From contig NZ_VCNP01000058.1 of the NCBI RefSeq assembly GCF_006782915.1, positions 218,588 through 282,587 on the forward strand: 64,000 bases of DNA, in the 5' to 3' direction. This DNA comes from Streptomyces calvus. Lineage in GTDB: Bacteria > Actinomycetota > Actinomycetes > Streptomycetales > Streptomycetaceae. The notes under the pieces were generated by a model. That model was not told where the DNA came from. It saw only the letters and a program-made list of their open reading frames with translations, and ran no database searches. Both the position numbers and the translations under genes were made by a program. Of the stretch, positions 8,345 to 16,989 are shown one piece after another (position 1 is the stretch's first letter; each line of letters starts with the position of its first letter).

Positions 8345-10171
8345 ATGAGCACGACCCTGCCCCTGGACGTTCCGCGTCCGGAGTACCCCCGGCCCCAGTT
8401 CGTCCGCGAGGCATGGCTGAATCTCAATGGCCGCTGGCAGTTCGAGACGGACCGGGGGGACAGCGGACTGGAGCGCGGACTGCGCGACCGCGACCTGACC
8501 GGCGAGATCGTCGTGCCGTTCTGCCCCGAGTCCGAGCTGTCGGGGATCGGCGACACCGACTTCATGGAGGCCGTCTGGTACCGGCGCACGGTGACGATCC
8601 CCGGGGAGTGGTCCGGGTCCGACGTGCTGCTGCACTTCGGCGCGGTCGACCACGACGCCACCGTCTGGGTCAACGGCACCGAGGTGGCCCGACACCGCGG
8701 CGGCTTCACCCCGTTCACCGCCGAACTGCGCGGCGTGGCCGCGCCCGGCGAGGACGCCGTGATCGTGGTCCGCGCCCGCGACAGCCGGCACGGCCCGCAG
8801 GCCCGCGGCAAGCAGGCCACCTGGTACGCCAACACGCACTGCCACTACACCCGGACCACCGGCATCTGGCAGACCGTCTGGCTCGAGCCGGTACCGTCCG
8901 CGGCCCGCCTCAAGCGCCCGCGGATCACCCCCGACCTCGGGTCGAACTCCTTCCACGTCGACCTGCCGATCACCGGCAACCTGCCGGGCCACCGGGTGCG
9001 CGCCGTGCTCTCCGACGGGGACGGCGAGGTGGTGACCGCCTCCGCCCGCGCCGACCTCGACCTGTGCCCCCGACTGGTGCTGACCGTCCCCGAGGACCGG
9101 GTGCGCACCTGGTCACCGGCCGACCCGCACCTGTACGACCTGCTCCTGCAACTCCTCGACGCCGACGGCGCGGTGGTCGACGAGGCCGCCTCGTACGCCG
9201 GGCTGCGGTCGGTCGCCGTGCACGGCAAGCGGGTGCTGCTCAACGGCGCCCCGGTCTTCCAGCGGCTGGTGCTCGACCAGGGCTACTACCCGGACGGCCT
9301 GATGACCGCCCCCACCGACGCCGACCTCGTGCGCGACATCGAACTCGGGCTGCGCGCCGGCTTCAACGGCGCCCGGCTGCACCAGAAGGTGTTCGAGGAG
9401 CGCTACCTCTACCACGCCGACCGGCTCGGCTACCTGGTGTGGGGCGAGTTCGGCGACTGGGGCTGCGAGACCGGCGTCCGCGACGACAACCAGCGCCCGG
9501 ACGCCAGTTACGTCGCGCAGTGGCTCGAGGCCCTGGAACGCGACCACTCCCACCCGTCGATCATCGGCTGGTGCCCGCTGAACGAGACGTACCAGAACCT
9601 GCACGACCGGATCACCCCGCTCGACGACGTGACCCGGGCGATGTTCCTGGCGACCAAGCAGGCCGACCCGAGCCGCCCGGTGATCGACGCCTCCGGCTAC
9701 GCCCACCGCGTGCCGGAGACCGACGTCTACGACTCGCACTGCTACGAGCAGGACCCCGAGGCGTTCGCCCGGACGATGTCCGGCCTCGCCGAGGACCGCC
9801 CCTACGTCAACACCGGCCCGGACGGCCGCCCCTGGTCCGTCCCGTACCGCGGACAGCCCTACTTCTGCAGCGAGTTCGGCGGGATCTGGTGGGACGCGGC
9901 GGCCGCCGCGACCGCCGCCGGCGACGAGACCGGAACCTCCTGGGGCTACGGCGAACGGCCGCGCACCGTCAAGGAGTTCCTCACCCGCTTCGAGGGCCTG
10001 GTGGACGTGCTGCTCGACGACCCGGACATGTTCGGCTACTGCTACACGCAGCTCACCGACGTCTTCCAGGAGCGCAACGGCGTCTACGGCTTCGACCGCG
10101 GCGAGAAGTTCGACACCGCCGTACTGCGCCGGATCCAACAGCGCAGCGCCGCCTGCGAATCCACCGACTGA
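8345..10171 (+). CDS. glycoside hydrolase family 2 protein (beta-galactosidase/glucuronidase type)
   Basis: This 608-residue protein has no signal peptide and is therefore intracellular. The ATG at 8345 follows GAGGAGC. It shows the GH2 order: an N-terminal sugar-binding jelly roll (VPFCPESELSGIG, WYRRTVTIPGEW, HFGAVDHDATVWVNG), an immunoglobulin-like middle domain, and a TIM barrel. The acid/base is probably Glu414 in CPLNETYQN and the nucleophile Glu510 in YFCSEFGGIWW. RGKQATWYANTHCHYTRTTG is a conserved stretch of this subgroup. With a CUT1 importer encoded right behind it, the enzyme likely cleaves an imported beta-linked oligosaccharide. The precise glycone cannot be assigned. Confidence 0.88.
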   Translation: MSTTLPLDVPRPEYPRPQFVREAWLNLNGRWQFETDRGDSGLERGLRDRDLTGEIVVPFCPESELSGIGDTDFMEAVWYRRTVTIPGEWSGSDVLLHFGAVDHDATVWVNGTEVARHRGGFTPFTAELRGVAAPGEDAVIVVRARDSRHGPQARGKQATWYANTHCHYTRTTGIWQTVWLEPVPSAARLKRPRITPDLGSNSFHVDLPITGNLPGHRVRAVLSDGDGEVVTASARADLDLCPRLVLTVPEDRVRTWSPADPHLYDLLLQLLDADGAVVDEAASYAGLRSVAVHGKRVLLNGAPVFQRLVLDQGYYPDGLMTAPTDADLVRDIELGLRAGFNGARLHQKVFEERYLYHADRLGYLVWGEFGDWGCETGVRDDNQRPDASYVAQWLEALERDHSHPSIIGWCPLNETYQNLHDRITPLDDVTRAMFLATKQADPSRPVIDASGYAHRVPETDVYDSHCYEQDPEAFARTMSGLAEDRPYVNTGPDGRPWSVPYRGQPYFCSEFGGIWWDAAAAATAAGDETGTSWGYGERPRTVKEFLTRFEGLVDVLLDDPDMFGYCYTQLTDVFQERNGVYGFDRGEKFDTAVLRRIQQRSAACESTD

Positions 10172-10247
10172 CCGCGCCGGACCCCTCCGGTGGGCGACCG
10201 GAGCCGGACCCGCGCGCACGTCGCGTCCCCAGCAACCGCCGGCGATG

Positions 10248-10259
10248 TACATCGATGTA
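10248..10259. promoter_or_regulatory. second LacI palindrome before the CUT1 binding protein
   Basis: TACATCGATGTA is a perfect palindrome 16 bp before the start at 10275. It is identical at its core to 8278-8291. This placement would let one repressor control the GH2 gene and the transporter separately, or form a loop across 2 kb. Confidence 0.7.
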
Positions 10260-10274
10260 GAGAAAGGTAGTGCC

Positions 10275-11645
10275 ATGGTCGACCTGCCTGGCCCACGGGC
10301 CGCCTCCGCCAGGCCGGAAGGTAACCCCGCCGCGCTGTCCCGACGCGGCCTGCTGCGCGCCTCGTTGGCCTCCGCCGCCGTCCTCCTCGGCGGCGGGGCC
10401 CTCGCCGGCTGCGGTTCCGCTGCCGCCGCGTCGGACCCGCGCACCGTGCGCATGTGGGACCTGTTCAGCGGCGCCGACGGCGCCCTGCTCGACGAACTCA
10501 TCGGCGTCGCGGGGCCCGACATGCCCGGCACCCGCGTCGAGCGGACCGTCCTGGAATGGGGCCCGCCCTACTACACCAAGCTCGCCATGGCCTCGGCCGG
10601 CGGGCGCGGACCGGACGTCGCCGTTTCCCACATGTCGCGCCTCGCCGGCTACGCGCCCCTGGGACTGCTCGACTCCTGGGACACCGGACTGCTGGCCGAG
10701 TTCGGCGTCCGGGAGCAGGACTTCGCCGACGCGGTGTGGAACCGCACCCAGTACCGGGGCCGTACCTACGCCGTACCGCTGGACACCCACCCGTTCATCG
10801 TCTTCTACCACCCGGACACCGCCCGCAAGGCCGGACTGCTGACGGGCGCCGGAGACCTCGACCTGGACGCCTTCGCCGGTCCCGAACGGTTCGTGGAGGC
10901 GGGCCGGGAACTGGCGAAGGCCTCCGGCCGGCAAGGCATCGCCTTCGGCTACGTCAACGACACCGCCCAGGGCTGGCGGTTGTTCTACGGGCTCTACCGG
11001 CAGACCGGGAACGACTTCGACCTGCCCGTCGGCGGCCGGGTCACCGCGAACGTCGACGCGATGACCGAGGTCATCGCCTTCATGCGCAAGCTGGTCGACG
11101 GCCGCGTCAACCCGCGCCGCCTCGACTACCCGGCGGCCATCGCGGCCTTCACCAACCGGCAGACCGGGATGATCCTCTCCGGCGAGTGGGAGCTCGGCAC
11201 CTTCCGGGCCGCCGACCCGGAGGTCGGCGCCGCGCCCTTCCCGACCGTGTTCGGCACGCCCGCCGTCTACGCCGACTCCCACTCCTTCGTGCTGCCGCGC
11301 CGCCCCGACCCCGACGAGGCCCACCGCAGGCGCACCCACCAGGCGGTCGCGGCGATCCTCAAGGCCGGGCAGGTCTGGGCGAAGGCCGGTCACATCCCGG
11401 CGTACCAGCCGGTCACCCGCACCCGGGACTACGCCCGGCTGGAGCCGCAGTCCCGCTACGCGGTGGCCGCCGACCACGTGGTGCTCGACCCGGCGGTCTG
11501 GTTCGCCGGGGCCGGATCCGACTTCCAGAACTCGATGTCGCAGGTGCTCCAGCGGGCCGTGCTCGACGGACTCGCCCCCGACCGCGCGGCCCGCGCCATG
11601 GTCGACCGGATCAACACCGCCCTGTCCCAGCCCAGTCCGGCCTGA
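10275..11645 (+). CDS. CUT1 sugar-binding lipoprotein with Tat signal
   Basis: This extracellular solute-binding protein (family 1) has 456 residues. The N-terminus has a twin-arginine motif, LSRRGLLRA (residues 21-29), a hydrophobic run, and LAGC with Cys46, so it is a Tat-exported lipoprotein. The body includes RTVRMWDLFSGADG, the substrate-site segment AGRGPDVAVSHMSRLAGYAPLG and VPLDTHPFIVFYH. The ATG at 10275 has AGAAAGG upstream; the longer in-frame start at 10245 lies within the operator. It delivers sugar to the two permeases that follow. No cognate ATPase is encoded here, so a shared ATPase of the MsiK type is presumably used. Confidence 0.9.
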   Translation: MVDLPGPRAASARPEGNPAALSRRGLLRASLASAAVLLGGGALAGCGSAAAASDPRTVRMWDLFSGADGALLDELIGVAGPDMPGTRVERTVLEWGPPYYTKLAMASAGGRGPDVAVSHMSRLAGYAPLGLLDSWDTGLLAEFGVREQDFADAVWNRTQYRGRTYAVPLDTHPFIVFYHPDTARKAGLLTGAGDLDLDAFAGPERFVEAGRELAKASGRQGIAFGYVNDTAQGWRLFYGLYRQTGNDFDLPVGGRVTANVDAMTEVIAFMRKLVDGRVNPRRLDYPAAIAAFTNRQTGMILSGEWELGTFRAADPEVGAAPFPTVFGTPAVYADSHSFVLPRRPDPDEAHRRRTHQAVAAILKAGQVWAKAGHIPAYQPVTRTRDYARLEPQSRYAVAADHVVLDPAVWFAGAGSDFQNSMSQVLQRAVLDGLAPDRAARAMVDRINTALSQPSPA

Positions 11646-11667
11646 GCCGCCGCGAAGGAGGCAGCAG

Positions 11668-12600
11668 ATGTCCACCCCACTCGCTTCCCCCGGCCGGCCA
11701 CGGGCCGACCGCACCCCCCGGGGACTGGGCGCCGCGGTACGCCGCGCCCTCCCGCCCGGACTGCTCTTCGCCCTGCCCTTCCTCGTCCTGTTCGCCCTGT
11801 TCATGCTCTGGCCGATGGTGCAGGGCGTCTGGATGAGCCTCACCGACACCTCGCTCGCCGCCCACGAGCCGTCCTTCATCGGGCTGGACAACTACACCGA
11901 GGCGTTCGGCGACGCCGACATGTGGCGCGCGATGTGGAACACCGTCTGGTTCACCGTCGTGTCCACCGTGCCCCTGGTGGCCGTCGCCCTCGCCATGGCC
12001 CTGCTGGTGCACACCGGCCTTCCCGGCCAGTGGGTGTGGCGGCTCGCGTTCTTCGCCCCTTACCTGCTGCCGGTCGGTGTGATCGGCCTGCTGTGGGGCT
12101 GGCTGTACCAGCCGGACCTCGGCCTGTACAACCACCTGCTGCAGGCGGTCGGACTGGACGGCTACGCCTGGCTGAGCGACGAGTCCATCGCCCTGTACGC
12201 GATCGTCATCGCCACCCTGTGGTGGACCGTCGGCTTCAACTTCCTGCTGTTCCTCGCGGCGCTGCAGACCGTGCCCGACCACCTGTACGAGGCGGCGGCG
12301 CTGGACGGGGCCGGCGCCTGGCGTCGGCTGTGGCACGTGACGCTGCCACAGCTGCGGCGCATCACCGGCGTGATCACGGTCCTGCAGATCCTCGCCTCGC
12401 TGAAGGTGTTCGACCAGGTGTACCTGCTCACCAAGGGCGGCCCCAACGGCTCCACCCGTCCCGTCGTCGAGTACCTCTACGACATGGGCTTCACCGGCTA
12501 CCGCCTCGGCTACGCCTCCGCCATCAGCTACGTCTTCTTCGCGTTCATCGTGCTCGCCTCCGCCGTGCAGTTCGTCGCCCTTCGCCGCAGGGAGAAGTGA
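11668..12600 (+). CDS. CUT1 sugar ABC transporter permease (MalF type)
   Basis: A 310-residue inner-membrane permease with six hydrophobic segments. The EAA loop is recognisable as EAAALDGAGAWRRLWHVTLP, the contact site for the ATPase. The ATG follows GAAGGAGG. It lies 22 bp after the binding protein gene and one base before the next permease, so the three form an operon. Confidence 0.93.
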   Translation: MSTPLASPGRPRADRTPRGLGAAVRRALPPGLLFALPFLVLFALFMLWPMVQGVWMSLTDTSLAAHEPSFIGLDNYTEAFGDADMWRAMWNTVWFTVVSTVPLVAVALAMALLVHTGLPGQWVWRLAFFAPYLLPVGVIGLLWGWLYQPDLGLYNHLLQAVGLDGYAWLSDESIALYAIVIATLWWTVGFNFLLFLAALQTVPDHLYEAAALDGAGAWRRLWHVTLPQLRRITGVITVLQILASLKVFDQVYLLTKGGPNGSTRPVVEYLYDMGFTGYRLGYASAISYVFFAFIVLASAVQFVALRRREK

Positions 12601-12601
12601 C

Positions 12602-13537
12602 ATGACCTCCACCGACGTCCGGACACGGCCCGCGCGCCGCACGGTCTCCCCGCTGCCCGCCGCCCGCCGCGCCCGCCCGGCCGTGCAGCGCGGGCCCAAC
12701 CTCACCCTGGGCGCCGGCCCGCTGGCCCGCACCCTGGCCCTGGCCGCCCTCGCGGTGCTGGCGGTGATCTGGCTGCTGCCGATGTTCTGGGCGGCGTTCA
12801 CGGCCCTCAAGTCCGAGCAGGACGCCAGTGATCCGCTGCACTGGATCTGGCCGCAGGGCGGTTTCACCCTGGACGCCTTCCGCACCGTGATCGAGCGCGG
12901 CGACCTGCCGCTGTGGATGCTGAACAGCTTCTTCATCGCCGCGGCCGTCACCGTCGTCACCGTCGCGGTGTCGGCGATGGCCGGCTACGCCTTCTCCCGC
13001 ACGCTCTTCCGCGGCCGGCGCTGGCTCTTCACGGTCACCATGGCGTCGATCCTGGTCCCGCCGCAGCTGCTGATCGTGCCGTGGTTCCAGCAGATGCTGA
13101 CGCTGGACCTGGTGGACACCTACGCGGCGGTGATCCTGCCGCAGACGGTCGCTCCGGCGATGGTCTTCATCCTGAAGAAGCACTTCGACACGATCCCGCG
13201 CGAGCTGGAGGAGGCGGCCCGCATCGACGGCGCGAGCCATGCGCGGATCTTCCGCTCGGTGATGCTGCCGCTGTCCCGTCCCATGCTCGCCGCCGTGTCG
13301 ATCTTCGTGTTCATCGGCGCGTGGAACAACTTCCTGTGGCCGTTCGTGTCGACCTCCGACCCCGCGCTGATGACCCTGCCGGTCGGCATCACCGCGGTGA
13401 AGGACGCCTACGGCGTGCAGTACGCGCAGACGATGGCGTCCTCGGTGCTGGCCGCGCTGCCCCTGGTGCTGGTGTTCGTCTTCTTCCAGCGGCACATCGT
13501 GAAGTCGGTGGCGACGACCGGCCTGGGCGGTCAGTGA
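12602..13537 (+). CDS. CUT1 sugar ABC transporter permease (MalG type)
   Basis: A 311-residue partner permease. An Arg/Pro-rich cytoplasmic N-terminus of about 40 residues precedes six transmembrane segments. The EAA motif reads EEAARIDGASHARIFRSVMLP. It starts at the ATG one base after the preceding stop and shares its upstream GGGAGAAG. It ends the operon and is followed by hairpins shared with the convergent exporter gene. Confidence 0.93.
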   Translation: MTSTDVRTRPARRTVSPLPAARRARPAVQRGPNLTLGAGPLARTLALAALAVLAVIWLLPMFWAAFTALKSEQDASDPLHWIWPQGGFTLDAFRTVIERGDLPLWMLNSFFIAAAVTVVTVAVSAMAGYAFSRTLFRGRRWLFTVTMASILVPPQLLIVPWFQQMLTLDLVDTYAAVILPQTVAPAMVFILKKHFDTIPRELEEAARIDGASHARIFRSVMLPLSRPMLAAVSIFVFIGAWNNFLWPFVSTSDPALMTLPVGITAVKDAYGVQYAQTMASSVLAALPLVLVFVFFQRHIVKSVATTGLGGQ

Positions 13538-13598
13538 CCGGACCGGACGGGAGGCGGCGGCGCGCCGGACCGCGCGCCGCCCGTCCCGGGCCGGCGGA

Positions 13599-13624
13599 GC
13601 CCCGGGCGGAGCGGCGCCCGGGGC
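13599..13624. terminator. bidirectional hairpin between convergent genes
   Basis: GCCCCGGGCG at 13599-13608 pairs perfectly with CGCCCGGGGC at 13615-13624 around a 6-nt loop. It sits between the convergent ends of the permease (13537) and the MFS gene (13641). Confidence 0.7.
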
Positions 13625-13640
13625 CGGCGCCCGCCGGGCC

Positions 13641-15245
13641 TCAGCCGACCGGCGTGGCCCTGCCGGTGTCCGCCGCGGGCGCGGACTCCTCGGCGAGGCG
13701 TTCCATGCCGCTGGTCGTCTTCAGCGGCTTCTCCTTGAGGAAGACGACCGTGATCAGCGCCAGCAGGGCGCACGGTGTGGCGATGAGGAACAGATCGGCG
13801 GTGGCGACGCCGTAGGCGTGCTCGATGATCGCCCGTACCGGCTCGGGCAGGGTGCTCATGTCCGGGACCCCGTGCGCGCTGCCGCCGGCACCGCCGCCTG
13901 CGGGAATGCCGGCCGTCTCCATGCCCTTGGCCGTCTCGGTGGCGACCCGGTTGGCGAGGATCGCGCCGAGGACGCTGGTGCCGATGGTGCCGCCCATGCT
14001 GCGGAAGAACGACAGCACGGACGTCGCGGCGCCCAGTTCGGCGGCGGGCACGTCGTTCTGGGCGGCCAGCACCAGGTTCTGCATCAGCATGCCGACGCCG
14101 ACGCCGAGCACCGCCATGTAGAGGCTGAGCAGCGTGAACGACGTGTCCGCGCCGATGGTGGAGAGCAGCCCCAGACCGACCGTCATGATCACCGCGCCGG
14201 CCACCAGGTAGCGCTTCCACACACCGGTCCTGCTGATGACCTGCCCGGCCACGGTGGACGACACCAGCAGGCCCATGATCATCGGCAGGCTCATCAGGCC
14301 GGCGACGGTGGGGGACTTGCCGAGGGACACCTGGAAGTACTGGGAGAGGAACACCGTGCCGCCGAACATGGCGACACCGACGAGCAGGCTGGCGACGGTG
14401 GTGAGCGTCACGGTGCGGTTGCGGAAGATGTCCAGCGGAATGACCGGCTCGGGGGTGCGGGCCTCGACGACCACGGCGGCGGCCAGCAGCACGAGACCGG
14501 TTCCGGTCAGCGCGGCGGTCTGCCACGACGCCCAGTCGAACTCGTTGCCCGCCAGCGTCACCCAGATGAGCAGGGCGCAGACACCGGCGACGATGAGGAA
14601 GGCACCCAGGAAGTCGATCTTCGCCTCGCGCCGGGTCACGGGCAGGTTCAGCGTGCGCTGGAGCAGCACGATGGCGAGCAGCGCGAACGGAACGCCGATG
14701 AAGAAGCACCAGCGCCAGCCCAGCCAGGAGGTGTCCACCAGGACGCCGCCGACCAGCGGGCCGGCCACCGTGCCGACGGCAAACACGGCACCGAAGACAC
14801 CGGCGTACTTGCCGAGCCTGCGGGGCGGGATGATCGCGGCCATGACGACCTGGGCGAGCGCGGTGAGTCCGCCCGCTCCGATGCCCTGGACCACCCGGCT
14901 GAAGATCAGCAGCCCGACGCCGTGCGAGAAGCCGGCCAGCAGCGAGCCGACGACGAACAGGCCCAGCGACAGCTGGAGCAGCAGCTTCTTGTTGAACAGG
15001 TCGGACAGCTTGCCCCACAGCGGGACGGTCGCCGTCATGGCGAGCAGTTCGGCGGTGACGACCCAGGTGTAGGAGGACTGGCTCGCTCCCAGGTCGGTGA
15101 TGATCGTGGGCAGTGCGTTGGACACCACGGTGCCCGCCAGGATCGCCACGAACATGCCGGCCATGAGCCCGGACATGGCCTGGAGTATCTGCCGGTTGGA
15201 CATGGGAGCGGGCGGCGCCGCGTCGGGCGCCTGTGCTGCGGTCAC
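13641..15245 (-). CDS. MFS multidrug exporter, DHA2/EmrB-QacA type
   Basis: This 534-residue protein has about 14 predicted membrane spans. Motif A-like WGKLSDLFNKKLLLQ follows helix 2 and motif C-like GPLVGGVLVD lies in helix 5 (AVGTVAGPLVGGVLVDTSWLGW), both typical of 14-TMS drug/proton antiporters. The long loop near 440-460 is Gly/Ala-rich. The GTG at 15245 is used. A TetR-family gene lies 123 bp upstream on the same strand, so the pair is probably an inducible efflux module. Export substrates in this family range from antibiotics to dyes and cannot be assigned here. Confidence 0.92.
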   Translation of the reverse strand: MTAAQAPDAAPPAPMSNRQILQAMSGLMAGMFVAILAGTVVSNALPTIITDLGASQSSYTWVVTAELLAMTATVPLWGKLSDLFNKKLLLQLSLGLFVVGSLLAGFSHGVGLLIFSRVVQGIGAGGLTALAQVVMAAIIPPRRLGKYAGVFGAVFAVGTVAGPLVGGVLVDTSWLGWRWCFFIGVPFALLAIVLLQRTLNLPVTRREAKIDFLGAFLIVAGVCALLIWVTLAGNEFDWASWQTAALTGTGLVLLAAAVVVEARTPEPVIPLDIFRNRTVTLTTVASLLVGVAMFGGTVFLSQYFQVSLGKSPTVAGLMSLPMIMGLLVSSTVAGQVISRTGVWKRYLVAGAVIMTVGLGLLSTIGADTSFTLLSLYMAVLGVGVGMLMQNLVLAAQNDVPAAELGAATSVLSFFRSMGGTIGTSVLGAILANRVATETAKGMETAGIPAGGGAGGSAHGVPDMSTLPEPVRAIIEHAYGVATADLFLIATPCALLALITVVFLKEKPLKTTSGMERLAEESAPAADTGRATPVG

Positions 15246-15368
15246 GGTTTCTCTCTCGACGATCGGTGGGCAGTGCCGGGTCGCGCCCCGGTGCGGGGGC
15301 GGGGGAGCGGGGAGGGCGAGGACACCCGGGCGGCGTACGCGCCGCCCGGCGGCCGCCCGTCGGGGCGG

Positions 15369-16049
15369 CTACCGTTCGGGTGCCGGGAGTCCGGCGGCGA
15401 GCAGCGCGAACACCTCGCGGAAGACGTCGGCGAAGGCGAGTTCGTCCTGCCGGTCGCACCAGTGCTGCACGCTGACCCGGACCGCCGCGCCGGCCACGGC
15501 CGCCAGCAGGCGCGGGTACAGGTCGAGTGCCCGGCCCCGCTCGCCCGGGCCGCCCTCGTCCGGCGGGACGTCCGCGCGGTCGGCGGCCGTGCCGCTGATC
15601 CGCCGGGCGATCGTCTCGGCGAGTCCGGCCTCGTCGGCCATGTGGGCACCGAGGCTGCGGACCAGCAGGTGCGGTGAGTTGCGCAGCACCTCCGCGTGCA
15701 GGCTCCACAGCTCGTGCTGCCGTTCCGCCTCGGTGAGTTCCGCGGCGAGGGCCTCGCGCAGGGCGTCGAGCGGGGTGAGGTCCGCCGGCGCTTCGAGCAG
15801 GGCCTGCCGGACCCGGACGGACGCGTCCGCGTCGATGACCACGAACGCGTCGTCACGCGAGTCGAAGTAGTTGAAGAAGGTGCGTACGGACACACCGGCC
15901 GCCGCGCTGATGGCCTCGACCGTGACGTTGTCCGCGCCGTGCTCGGCGGCGAGCCGCACCGCGGCCTCCGCGAGGGCGGCGCGCGTCGCCCGCTTCTTGC
16001 GCTCCCGCAGTCCGCCGTTCGCGCTGTTCTTCCCCGTCATGTCTTGCAT
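15369..16049 (-). CDS. TetR-family transcriptional regulator
   Basis: This protein of about 226 residues has a TetR DNA-binding domain: RERKKRATRAALAEAAVRLA, then VTVEAISAAAGVSVRTFFNY as the helix-turn-helix. The remaining helical domain is the ligand-binding part. The start is uncertain: ATG at 16049 and ATG at 16040 are in frame and neither has a good ribosome site, so the mRNA may be leaderless. The upstream DNA holds small inverted repeats (TGCAT/ATGCA at 16046-16066 and TGCAG/CTGCA just beyond), candidates for its own operator. It likely represses the DHA2 exporter gene downstream. Confidence 0.88.
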   Translation of the reverse strand: MQDMTGKNSANGGLRERKKRATRAALAEAAVRLAAEHGADNVTVEAISAAAGVSVRTFFNYFDSRDDAFVVIDADASVRVRQALLEAPADLTPLDALREALAAELTEAERQHELWSLHAEVLRNSPHLLVRSLGAHMADEAGLAETIARRISGTAADRADVPPDEGGPGERGRALDLYPRLLAAVAGAAVRVSVQHWCDRQDELAFADVFREVFALLAAGLPAPER

Positions 16050-16208
16050 GGTATGAAAAAATGCAGGCTCTGCAAAATTGGCGATTGCGGAGCGGGAACC
16101 CGGCGCAATCGTCGCCAGTGCGTCGGTATCGGCGGGCCCCCGCCACCGGCTGCGGGCAGGGGGCGGGGCCTTGCGGACGGCCGGGCGCGGTGGCACCCTG
16201 CGTTCCGT

Positions 16209-16847
16209 TCACTCCGGCCAGGCGGAGTTCTGGATGACGTCGACGAAGTCGATCCGGCGGAAGCCCGGCACGAAGTGCTCCAGGACGTCCGCGTTCACCG
16301 TCCCGAACGTGCTGTCCGGGCGGTGCCGGAACCCGTCGGCGAACGCCCGGAGGATCTGCCGTTTGAAGTCCGGCCGCGGGTGGGCCGCGGTGACCTCGTC
16401 GATCTGCGCCGGAGTGATGTGGGCGAGGTTCAGGCCGAGCACGTCGGTCTCCACGCCCGCCGTCGTGGCGGCGATCTCGGGGGCCAGCTTGTAGGGCACC
16501 TCCGGGGTGGTGTGCAGGGCGACGGCCGTCCACACCTTCTCCGCGTCGCTCTCGGACAGCCCGTGCGTCAACAGGAACGCGCGGGCCTGGTCGGCGCCGT
16601 CCATCTCGAAGCGCTGGTCGTCACTGCGGTACGGCGCCACCAGGCCCGTGTCGTGGAACATGGCGGCCACGTACAGCAGTTCGGGGTCGGGGCGCAGCCC
16701 CAGCGCCGCGGCCTGCAGACTGCCGAACAGGTACACCCGGCGGGAGTGGTGGAAGATCAGCGGCGGTGTCGTGTCGCGGATCAGGTCGGTCGCGGCCTGG
16801 GCCAGCTTGCTGTCGGGGATCGCGATGCCGGCGATCACTTCACTCAT
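16209..16847 (-). CDS. HD-domain phosphohydrolase-like protein
   Basis: A 212-residue cytoplasmic protein with metal-binding HD residues: HHSRRVYLFG (His33/His34), AAMFHDTGL (His65-Asp66) and a later His in AVALHTTPEV. This pattern is shared with cyanamide-hydratase-like and other small HD proteins found next to GlxA regulators in actinomycetes. The ATG at 16847 follows GAGGAG. It is transcribed in the same direction as the GlxA/AraC gene 142 bp upstream and may be its target. The substrate is unknown; the HD fold supports hydrolase or hydratase chemistry. Confidence 0.8.
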   Translation of the reverse strand: MSEVIAGIAIPDSKLAQAATDLIRDTTPPLIFHHSRRVYLFGSLQAAALGLRPDPELLYVAAMFHDTGLVAPYRSDDQRFEMDGADQARAFLLTHGLSESDAEKVWTAVALHTTPEVPYKLAPEIAATTAGVETDVLGLNLAHITPAQIDEVTAAHPRPDFKRQILRAFADGFRHRPDSTFGTVNADVLEHFVPGFRRIDFVDVIQNSAWPE

Positions 16848-16989
16848 GACGGTCTCCTCGGGCAGGTGGTGCGCGGAGCCGGTCGGGACACCGACCGGAC
16901 AGCTCCACCATCCGCCCGCCGAGGACCGCGCGTCCGCTACGGAACGGCCGACAATCCCTCACGAACGGCCACACTTGCCGGGCGGGGTG

